Shown here: in pieces, positions 57,758-64,000 of the stretch
How positions within the stretch are numbered: the first letter of the stretch is position 1
Layout of the letters: each line of letters begins with the position of its first letter
Assembly: GCA_002408385.1 (NCBI GenBank)
Contig: DHSB01000099.1
Coordinates: forward strand, 44,555-108,554
Direction of reading: 5' to 3'
Source of the DNA: Myxococcales bacterium UBA5297
GTDB lineage: Bacteria; Myxococcota; Myxococcia; Myxococcales; UBA5297
DNA length: 64,000 nt
The notes under the pieces: generated by a model
What the model was told of the DNA's origin: nothing
The model's input: only the letters and a program-made list of their open reading frames with translations
Databases searched by the model: none
Translations under genes and position numbers: made by a program

Positions 57758-58948
57758 ATGGCTTGCCGCCCCATGAGCCCGCCCCTCTCGCATCCGGTGA
57801 CCGCCTATGCGCTGACCAACGCGCTGGGGGCGACGACCGCCGAGGTCATCGCGTTGCTGTCACAGGGCCAGGGCGGCCTGGCGCCGTGTAGCTGGCCGCT
57901 GCCCTTCGAGACCTTCGTGGGCGAGGTGCGCGGGGAGCTGTGCGCGCTGACCGGTGCCGAGGCGCCCTACGACAGCCGCCTTGGCCGCATCTCGGGCCGG
58001 GTGCTCGAGGAGCTGAGCCCGGCGGTCGCCCGAGCCTGCGCGCGCTGGGGGCGCGAGCGGGTCGCGGTGGTGCTCGGTACCAGCACCGGCGGGATCCATG
58101 AGACCGAGCTGGCCTTCGATGCCCATCAGCGCGAGGGCAAGCTGCCAGCGGGCTTCGATTTCGAGCGCCAGCATGCTTTCCACGCCCTCGTCGAGCTCGC
58201 CCAGCGGCGCACCGGCGCAGCCGGCCCCGCCTACGTGGTCTCGACCGCCTGCTCCTCGAGCGGCAAGGTGCTCGGCACCGCGCGCCGGTTGCTGGCCACC
58301 GGGCTTGCCGACGCGGTCCTGGTGGGCGGAGTCGACTCGCTGTGTCAGACCACCCTGCGCGGCTTTCGTAGCCTCGAGGTGCTCTCCTCGAAGCCGTGCC
58401 GGCCGTTCGCCAAGGAGCGCGACGGGCTGAACATCGGCGAAGGGGGCGCGATGCTGCTTGTCGAGCGCGAGGCCGACGCCCGAGTGCACCTGCTTGGCGT
58501 GGGCGAGAGCTCCGACGCGCACCACATGAGCCATCCGCATCCCGATGGGGTCGGGATGAAGGCCTCGATGCTCGAGGCGCTCGAGCAGGCGGCCGTAGCG
58601 CCCGCGGAGATCGACTACATCAACGCGCACGGCACCGGCACTCAGCTCAACGACCTGACCGAGGGCAAGGCCATCGCGGCGCTCTTCGGCGGCGAGGTGC
58701 CGGTCGTCTCGACCAAGGCCTACACCGGCCACATGCTCGGCGCCGGCGGGGCGACCGAGGCCATCTTCTCCATCGTCGCCATCGAACAGGGCTGGGTCCC
58801 CGCGGCGCTGCGCGCCGATCCGCTCGATCCCGAGATCCCCATCCACATCCCGCCGGCGCGGCTCGAGCCCCCGGTTCGCAAGGTGCTCAGCAACTCCTTT
58901 GCCTTCGGCGGCAGCAACGTCAGCGTGCTTTTCGGAGCGCTGCGATGA
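57758..58948 (+). CDS. 3-ketoacyl-ACP synthase (KS), aryl-polyene type
   Basis: 396 residues from ATG 57758; an ATG at 57773 is equally possible because neither has a good ribosome binding site. Cys-His-His triad: VVSTACSSSGKVLG (about Cys165), INAHGTGTQLNDLTEG, and KAYTGHMLGAGGATEA. The N-terminus YALTNALGATTAEVIALL resembles the KS family of aryl-polyene clusters. It starts the plus-strand five-gene run KS, KS-like, dehydratase, KR, KS, all linked by ATGA/GTGA overlaps except the last. Confidence 0.9.
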   Translation: MACRPMSPPLSHPVTAYALTNALGATTAEVIALLSQGQGGLAPCSWPLPFETFVGEVRGELCALTGAEAPYDSRLGRISGRVLEELSPAVARACARWGRERVAVVLGTSTGGIHETELAFDAHQREGKLPAGFDFERQHAFHALVELAQRRTGAAGPAYVVSTACSSSGKVLGTARRLLATGLADAVLVGGVDSLCQTTLRGFRSLEVLSSKPCRPFAKERDGLNIGEGGAMLLVEREADARVHLLGVGESSDAHHMSHPHPDGVGMKASMLEALEQAAVAPAEIDYINAHGTGTQLNDLTEGKAIAALFGGEVPVVSTKAYTGHMLGAGGATEAIFSIVAIEQGWVPAALRADPLDPEIPIHIPPARLEPPVRKVLSNSFAFGGSNVSVLFGALR

Positions 58949-59712
58949 AGGCGGTCTACGCGGGCGGAATCGGACTGTGGACCGCCGGGTACCCCTGCCC
59001 CGAAGCCTGGATCGCGCGCGAGGCCGACCCGGCTGCGACCGCACCCGCGAGCGCGCTGCTGCCCGCCGCGCTCAAGCGCCGCTCGAGCTTGCTGACCCGG
59101 ATGGCCATCGAGACCTTCGCGCAGGCCGCCGCTTCGGGCGGGGCCGACCTCGCCACAGTGCCGACGGTCTGGGGCTCGGCCTACGGCGAGATCGACACGA
59201 CCATCGCCATGCTCGAGATGATGCGCGAGCCGGACGGCCTGCCGTCCCCGACCCGCTTCCACAACAGCGTCCACAACACCGCCGCCGGCACCGCCTCTAT
59301 CGCCGGCAAGAACCGCGCGATGTCGACCTCGCTCGCCGCGGGCCGCGAGACGGTGGCGATGGGCCTTCTCGAGACGCTCGCACTGCTCGGGGAGCGCGGC
59401 GGCGACGCGGTGCTCGTGTTCTTCGACGAGCCGCCACCCGCGCCGTTTGCGCCCGTACCTGCGTGGCCCGCGCTCGCAGTCGCCTTTCACCTGAGCGCCG
59501 AGCGGCGGCCGACGAGCCGGATAGCGCTCGCCGAGTTGCGTCGCGGCAGCGCCGCGGCGCTGCCGATGGCCGGGCCTTACGCCTTCCATCCCTGCGCGCC
59601 GGCGCTCGGATTGCTCGAGGCTGTCGTGAAGCAAGAGCAACAGTCCGTGCCGCTGGGCCACCGGGCCGACGGCGGCTGGGTCGTCGAAGCGAGGCCCGTT
59701 CCCGAATCATGA
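58945..59712 (+). CDS. Ketosynthase-like factor (chain-length-factor type)
   Basis: 255 residues; ATG overlaps the KS stop. Half-length KS-fold protein: SSLLTRMAIETFAQAAASGG, VPTVWGSAYGEIDTTIAMLE and SPTRFHNSVHNTAAGTASIA (HNSVHNT is characteristic of the KS-like ApeC family). The active-site Cys is absent, so it probably forms a heterodimer with the neighbouring KS and helps set chain length. Confidence 0.82.
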   Translation: MKAVYAGGIGLWTAGYPCPEAWIAREADPAATAPASALLPAALKRRSSLLTRMAIETFAQAAASGGADLATVPTVWGSAYGEIDTTIAMLEMMREPDGLPSPTRFHNSVHNTAAGTASIAGKNRAMSTSLAAGRETVAMGLLETLALLGERGGDAVLVFFDEPPPAPFAPVPAWPALAVAFHLSAERRPTSRIALAELRRGSAAALPMAGPYAFHPCAPALGLLEAVVKQEQQSVPLGHRADGGWVVEARPVPES

Positions 59713-60146
59713 GCCAGTTTCCCAGAGTCGAAGAGCTCTTACCCCACAGCGCCCCGATGATCCTCGTCGACGAGGTGCTCGCCCACGAGGGGTCGGGCGT
59801 GCGCAGCCGCGTCAAGATCCGCGAGGACTCGTTGTTTGTTAAAGACGGGCGCGTCCCCGCGGTGATCGCCATCGAGTACATGGCCCAGGGAATTGGCCTG
59901 CATGCCGGTTTCGAGGCCTGCCGCAAGGGCAACCCGGTGCGCGTCGGCTACCTGCTCGGAACCCGGGAGATGAACCTGGAGGTCGACAGCTTCGAGGTCG
60001 GCGACGAGCTCGAGATCGAGGTCGAGCGTCTCTTCGGCGAGGAGCAGCTCGGCGCCTTCCGCTGCAGCGTCTCTCGGGCCGGCAAGCAGGTGGCCGCGGC
60101 CACCTTGAGCGTCTACCAGAACAACAACGTGGAGGGAGCGAAGTGA
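59709..60146 (+). CDS. ApeP-like 3-hydroxyacyl-ACP dehydratase
   Basis: 145 residues; ATG overlaps the previous stop. Hot-dog dehydratase with the ApeP/COG4706 start: FPRVEELLPHSAPMILVDEV (FabZ-type LPHRxPxxLVD), then VIAIEYMAQGIGLHAGFEAC carrying the second active-site acidic residue, and YLLGTREMNLEVDSFEVGDE. It removes water after keto reduction; lack of an enoyl reductase in the run leaves conjugated double bonds. Confidence 0.88.
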   Translation: MSQFPRVEELLPHSAPMILVDEVLAHEGSGVRSRVKIREDSLFVKDGRVPAVIAIEYMAQGIGLHAGFEACRKGNPVRVGYLLGTREMNLEVDSFEVGDELEIEVERLFGEEQLGAFRCSVSRAGKQVAAATLSVYQNNNVEGAK

Positions 60147-60868
60147 AGCCTCGCGCTCTGGTCACCGGCGGCAGCCGCGGAATCGGCGCCGCCATCTGTG
60201 TCGCGCTCGCCAAGGCGGGCCACCCCATCGTCCTCAACTACAAGAGCAACCGGGAGGCCGCCGAGCAGGTGAAGGCGGCCATCGAGGCCGAAGGCGGCAG
60301 CGTCGAGCTGCTGCAGTTCGACGTCGCCGACCCCGCGGCGGTCGCGGCGGCAATCGAGGTGCTCGCCGCCGACGAGGAGCGCCCGATTGGCGTGCTCGTC
60401 AACAACGCCGGAGTCGCCCGCGACAACACCTTCCCGATGATGACCTGGGAGCAGTGGGAGTCGGTCACCCGCACCACGCTCGACGGCTTCTACAACGTGA
60501 CCCGGCCGCTGGTGATGCCGATGGTGCGCCGGCGCTGGGGCCGCATCGTCAACATCGCCTCGGTCTCCGGGGTCGCGGGCAACCGCGGCCAGGTGAACTA
60601 CTCGGCGGCCAAGGCCGGCCTCATCGGGGCCACCAAGGCGCTCGCGCAGGAGGTCGCCCGCCGCAACGTGACGGTCAACGCCGTGGCGCCGGGGCTCATC
60701 GAGACCGACATGATCAAGGACGCGCCCATCGAAGAGATCACCAAGATGATCCCCATGCGTCGCGCGGGGACCGCCGCCGAGGTCGCCGCGCTCGTCGGGT
60801 TCCTGGCGAGCGATCTCGCCGGCTACATCACCGGCCAGGTGATTGGCATCAACGGCGGGCTCGCCTGA
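60143..60868 (+). CDS. fabG: 3-oxoacyl-ACP reductase (SDR)
   Basis: 241 residues, GTG start overlapping the dehydratase stop. SDR motifs: ALVTGGSRGIGAAICVALA (TGxxxGIG), LVNNAGVARDN, the catalytic Ser/Tyr/Lys in NIASVSG and VNYSAAKAGLIGATKAL, and NAVAPGLIETDM. It reduces the ketoacyl chain with NADPH. It is equivalent to ApeQ in other clusters. Confidence 0.92.
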   Translation: MKPRALVTGGSRGIGAAICVALAKAGHPIVLNYKSNREAAEQVKAAIEAEGGSVELLQFDVADPAAVAAAIEVLAADEERPIGVLVNNAGVARDNTFPMMTWEQWESVTRTTLDGFYNVTRPLVMPMVRRRWGRIVNIASVSGVAGNRGQVNYSAAKAGLIGATKALAQEVARRNVTVNAVAPGLIETDMIKDAPIEEITKMIPMRRAGTAAEVAALVGFLASDLAGYITGQVIGINGGLA

Positions 60869-60903
60869 GCGGCAGCCGCAACAAGGTCTTCTGGAGCGAG
60901 CAG

Positions 60904-62130
60904 ATGAATACTCACCGCGTCGTCATCACGGGCATCGGCCTGACCTCGCCCATCGGCAACAGCCTCGACGAGGTCTCGAGGTCGCTGCGCGAGAATCGCG
61001 GCGGCGTCGTCGTCATGCCGGACTGGGACCAGATCGCCAACCTCTCGACCCGCCTCGGCGCGGTCTGCGACGTCGACCTCTCGGAGCTGCCGCGCAAGAG
61101 GACCCGCACCATGGGCCGCGTCGGTCTGCTCGCGGTCTGGGCGACGCAGCGCGCGCTCGCCGACGCCGGCATCGACCAGGAGACGCTCTCCTCCGGTCGC
61201 ACCGGCATCTCCTACGGCTCGACCTCGGGGTCGATGCCGGCGATGGAGGAGTTTGTCACCAAGCTCTTCCTGAACAAGAGCGTGCTTGGCATCCAGTCGA
61301 GCACCTACCTGAAGTTCATGAGCCACACCGCCCCGGCCAACCTCGCCTCCTACTTCTCTATCCAGGGGCGGGTGGTGACCACCTGCTCGGCCTGCGTCTC
61401 GTCGGCCCAGGGCATCGGCTACGGCTATGAGGCCATCAAGTACGGCCTGCAGGACGTGATGGTCTGCGGGGGCGCCGAAGAGATGCACGTCTCGAACGCC
61501 TCGGTCTTCGACATCATGTTCGCGACCTCCAAGCGCTACAACGACCGCCCGGATCTCGCCCCGCGCCCCTTCGATGCCGAGCGCGACGGACTGGTCATCG
61601 GCGAGGGGGCGGGCACCTTCATCCTCGAGGACTACGAGCGGGCCAAGGCGCGCGGTGCCAAGATCTACGCGGAGATCTTGGGCTACGGCACCAACTGCGA
61701 CGGCGCCCACATGACCGCGCCGGCGGTCGAGGGCATGACCAAGGTGATGAGGCTGTCGCTGAAGGACGCCGGCCTCTCCCCGGACCAGATCGACTACGTG
61801 AACGCCCACGCCACCTCGACCGACGTCGGCGACATCGCCGAGAGCCGGGCGATGGCGACGGTGTTCGGCGACAAGACTCCGGTCAGCTCGACCAAGGGCT
61901 TCACCGGCCACACGCTGGGCGCCTGCGGCGCGGTCGAGGCCTCGTTCTGCTTGGCGATGCTGCGCGATGGCTTCCTCGCGCATAGCCGCAACCTGGTGAA
62001 GCCCGACCCGGAGTGCGCGCCGCTCGACTACGTGATGGGCGGGCCGCGCGAGGCGAAGCCGCACATCATCATGAGCAACAACTTCGCCTTCGCGGGAATC
62101 AACACCTCGCTGGTTCTGAAGAAGGTATAG
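60904..62130 (+). CDS. 3-ketoacyl-ACP synthase (KS), FabF-like
   Basis: 408 residues, ATG 60904. Begins RVVITGIGLTSPIGNSLDEV as FabF enzymes do. Active site TTCSACVSSAQGIGYG (Cys164), then VNAHATSTDVGDIAESRAMA and KGFTGHTLGACGAVEA for the two His. The C-terminus MSNNFAFAGINTSLVLKKV is standard. With the KS at 57758 it elongates the polyene; two KS genes are usual for these clusters. 35 bp spacer from fabG. Confidence 0.92.
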   Translation: MNTHRVVITGIGLTSPIGNSLDEVSRSLRENRGGVVVMPDWDQIANLSTRLGAVCDVDLSELPRKRTRTMGRVGLLAVWATQRALADAGIDQETLSSGRTGISYGSTSGSMPAMEEFVTKLFLNKSVLGIQSSTYLKFMSHTAPANLASYFSIQGRVVTTCSACVSSAQGIGYGYEAIKYGLQDVMVCGGAEEMHVSNASVFDIMFATSKRYNDRPDLAPRPFDAERDGLVIGEGAGTFILEDYERAKARGAKIYAEILGYGTNCDGAHMTAPAVEGMTKVMRLSLKDAGLSPDQIDYVNAHATSTDVGDIAESRAMATVFGDKTPVSSTKGFTGHTLGACGAVEASFCLAMLRDGFLAHSRNLVKPDPECAPLDYVMGGPREAKPHIIMSNNFAFAGINTSLVLKKV

Positions 62131-62212
62131 GGCGTTTCATCGCGACCCGTGCGCCGACCGGCGTGGCGAGACCGCTCCCGTGACCGGCGGGCCGTTGGCC
62201 TTCGACTTCGCG

Positions 62213-62242
62213 CGGGCCGACCGGGGCCTGCCCCGTCGGTCC
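62213..62242. terminator. Hairpin between convergent KS and glgC genes
   Basis: GGGCCGACCGGGGC, a 2-base loop and GCCCCGTCGGTCC: an imperfect GC-rich hairpin about 85 bp after the KS stop and 15 bp after the glgC stop. Could end both transcripts. Confidence 0.45.
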
Positions 62243-62256
62243 GAGGCGCAGCCTCG

Positions 62257-63525
62257 TCAGATCTCCGTTCCGTCAGGAATGACCGCGTTCTTGGAGACCA
62301 CCACGATGCCCTCGCGGATGGCCCAGCCCGGGCCGTCGGCGTTTCTCACGCCGCGCGCGTTGGAGATGCGCACGCCGCGGCCGATGCGCGCGTTCTTGTC
62401 GACGATCGCGTTCTCGACCAGCGACCCTTCGCCGATTCCCACCGGAGGCGCCCCCGGTCCGGCCTCCGGGGAGTAGGGGTCGGCGCCCATGATGAGCGAG
62501 CGCCGGATGGTCGCGCCGCGCACGCGCGCGCGGATGCCGACGATCGCCTCCTCGATGAGCGAGCTCTCGACGATCGAGCCCTCCGCGAGGATCGCGTTCT
62601 CGAACCGCGTCCCGGTCAGGCGCGCGCCCGGCAGGTAGCGGGGGTGCGAATAGAAGGGCCAAGCGCTGTCGTAGAAGTCGAACGCCGGGGTGGGCTTGAG
62701 CAGATCGAGGTGGGCATCGAAGAAGGAAGGGATGGTTCCGATGTCGCGCCAGTACCTGTCGAACAGGTACGCGTGCACCCGGCGCTCGCGGGTTGCGTTC
62801 GGGAGGATGTGGCGCCCGAAGTCGACGTCCGGGCTGTCGAGCAGCTCGATGAGGACGCGCTTGTTGAAGAGGTAGATGCCCATCGACGCGAGGTAGGGGG
62901 TGCTCTCGGTGAACCGGTAGCGGTGGAGAAGCGCGGGCGAGGCCGCGAGCCCCTCGCGCGCCGCGGCGTCTTTGGGCTTCTCGCGAAACTCGACGATGCG
63001 CCCGGTGTCGTCGAGGCGCACCGCGCCGAGATCGGCCAGCTCGCGCTCGGGGCACGGCCGCACCGCGACCGAAACCTCGGCGCCGGACTCGAGGTGGGCC
63101 GAGACCAGCTCGCGGTAGTCCATCCGATAGATGTGATCGCCGGAGAGCACGAGGACCAGCTCGCCGTGCATCTCCTCGATGAAGCGCAGGTTCTGGCGCA
63201 CCGCGTCCGCGGTGCCCTGGTACCAGCGCTCGTCGGAGGCGGTCTGTTGAGCGGCGAGGATCTGGACGAAGCCGTGGTTGAACGGGTCGAACTGATAGGT
63301 CTCGCCGATGTGGCGATGCAGCGAGACCGAGTTGAACTGCGTGAGCACGAAGATGCGCAGCAGCCCGGAATTGATGGCGTTGCTGATGGGCACGTCGATG
63401 AGCCGGAACTTGCCGGCGAGCGGCACCGCCGGCTTGCTGCGCAGCCGCGTCAGGGGGTCGAGCCGCGCGCCGCGTCCGCCTCCGAGGATGACGACGAGCA
63501 CGTTGTTGCCGAGCTGCGGCTGCAT
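62257..63525 (-). CDS. glgC: Glucose-1-phosphate adenylyltransferase
   Basis: 422 residues from ATG 63525 (CAGGAGCCCGCC upstream). ADP-glucose synthesis for glycogen. Family motifs: VVILGGGRGARLDPLTRLRS, KPAVPLAGKFRLIDVPISNA, INSGLLRIFVLTQFNSVSLH, ERWYQGTADAVRQNL, VLVLSGDHIYRMDYRELV and EFREKPKD. The C-terminal part is a left-handed beta-helix (SSLIEEAIVGIRARV). Ends VVVSKNAVIPDGTEI as the enzyme usually does. No other glg gene in the window; the GH13 amylase at 31.7 kb is unlinked. Confidence 0.93.
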   Translation of the reverse strand: MQPQLGNNVLVVILGGGRGARLDPLTRLRSKPAVPLAGKFRLIDVPISNAINSGLLRIFVLTQFNSVSLHRHIGETYQFDPFNHGFVQILAAQQTASDERWYQGTADAVRQNLRFIEEMHGELVLVLSGDHIYRMDYRELVSAHLESGAEVSVAVRPCPERELADLGAVRLDDTGRIVEFREKPKDAAAREGLAASPALLHRYRFTESTPYLASMGIYLFNKRVLIELLDSPDVDFGRHILPNATRERRVHAYLFDRYWRDIGTIPSFFDAHLDLLKPTPAFDFYDSAWPFYSHPRYLPGARLTGTRFENAILAEGSIVESSLIEEAIVGIRARVRGATIRRSLIMGADPYSPEAGPGAPPVGIGEGSLVENAIVDKNARIGRGVRISNARGVRNADGPGWAIREGIVVVSKNAVIPDGTEI

Positions 63526-63686
63526 GGCGGGCTCCTGCTTGAGAAGAGGGGCAATACTGCCATTTGTCCGGCCGTCGGGCCTCCACCCCGGAAAACTCTC
63601 GGTTGGCTGCCCGCCGCAGGGCCGGCAGGCCGGCATCGTCGGCCGGAACCTCCCCTCGAAGGCCTTTTCCCACTAGCATCCGCTTC

Positions 63687-64000
63687 ATGAGCGCCTCCTT
63701 CAGCTTCCAGGTCCTCGGTCCGCTTCACGCGACGGTCGGCTCGCGCGCCCTGCTCGCCCTGCGCGTGGAGGGCCCGCAGGCGGTCCCGGTCGTCATGCTC
63801 CCGATTCCCTCGGAGGTGCTCGAGGACCCTGAGCTGTTGCTGCGCGTGCGGCGTGAGACCGAGCGGGCGACAGCGCTCGAGCACCCGAGCATCCTGCGCG
63901 TCTTCGGGCTCGCCGAGACCGAGCGCGGTCTTGTGCGCGCGGTCGAGTACGCGAACGGCGAGCCGCTGCGGCGGATCCTCGAGAAGGCGCAGCGCCTGCC
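63687..64000 (+). CDS. Protein-kinase-like protein, N-terminal fragment (runs off window)
   Basis: ATG 63687 and an open frame to the end of the window (104 codons). The sequence has a kinase N-lobe pattern: strand GPLHATVGSRALLALRVEG, an alpha-C-like helix ELLLRVRRETERATALEHPS, strand ILRVFGLAETERGLVRAVEY, then hinge NGEPLRRILEKAQRLP. The P-loop is not canonical and the ATP-binding Lys is not obvious, so this may be a pseudokinase or a diverged Ser/Thr kinase such as the many in myxobacteria. It diverges from glgC. Confidence 0.6.
   Translation, partial: MSASFSFQVLGPLHATVGSRALLALRVEGPQAVPVVMLPIPSEVLEDPELLLRVRRETERATALEHPSILRVFGLAETERGLVRAVEYANGEPLRRILEKAQRL

Overview
The window is GC-rich DNA of roughly 70% G+C, densely coded, with overlapping start/stop junctions (ATGA, GTGA, TGATG). 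Secreted Cys-rich 'CDPxTGxC' repeat proteins, a start of what looks like a Ser/Thr protein kinase, several lipoproteins and an aryl-polyene-type pathway fit a myxobacterium-like (Myxococcota / former Deltaproteobacteria) chromosome. That placement is inference from gene content only. I saw no rRNA, tRNA, insertion sequence or CRISPR array.

Layout. 0-7.5 kb: two PEP-utilising phosphotransferase-like genes, phosphatidylserine decarboxylase, a GNAT-like protein and a secreted helical-repeat protein. 7.8-13.9 kb: an accessory, defence-like island. It holds a DUF262-HNH (GmrSD/SspE-like) protein with an internal 87-bp tandem repeat, a DUF1828-type protein, a striking array of ten near-palindromes spaced at 42 bp, a nucleotidyltransferase/winged-helix pair with a perfect operator-like inverted repeat, and a remnant of an AbiEii toxin gene. 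13.9-36.9 kb: housekeeping and hypothetical genes. These include a P-type ATPase fused to a PTS EIIA-like domain, a Rieske/DUF2231 protein, an exonuclease, a VanX-like dipeptidase, a frameshifted Cys-rich lipoprotein, a NuiA-like nuclease inhibitor, an M29 aminopeptidase, a GH13 amylase with a TetR regulator, and tandem ArsA-like ATPases.

38.0-62.1 kb: a large aryl-polyene-type biosynthetic locus. One plus-strand block holds ACP, B12/radical-SAM, LolA-like, MMPL exporter and DUF3261-like lipoprotein genes. A minus-strand block holds a second radical-SAM gene, a polysaccharide deacetylase, AcpS, an acyltransferase, ACP, a 53-residue ORF, a COG4648-type membrane protein, an AMP-ligase/dehydratase fusion, GT2, an HtrB-like acyltransferase, an aromatic amino acid ammonia-lyase and a thioesterase. 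A divergent plus-strand block holds KS, KS-like factor, ApeP-like dehydratase, FabG and KS genes. The working model is that the lyase makes an aryl acid, the ligase loads it on an ACP, the KS/KR/DH set builds the polyene, the acyltransferases and glycosyltransferase attach it to a lipid, and LolA/MMPL/lipoprotein move it to the outer membrane. Genes at 43.7-46.9 kb (a hypothetical and a chemoreceptor-like protein) interrupt the locus. 62.2-64 kb: glgC and a truncated kinase-like gene.

A dispersed MITE-like element of about 150-180 bp occurs at least seven times between genes, and smaller REP-like palindromes recur. Several otherwise good genes carry single-base frame breaks (about 3.5, 23.78, 24.54, 28.11, 28.86 and 37.34 kb). 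These are either real decay or sequence errors.
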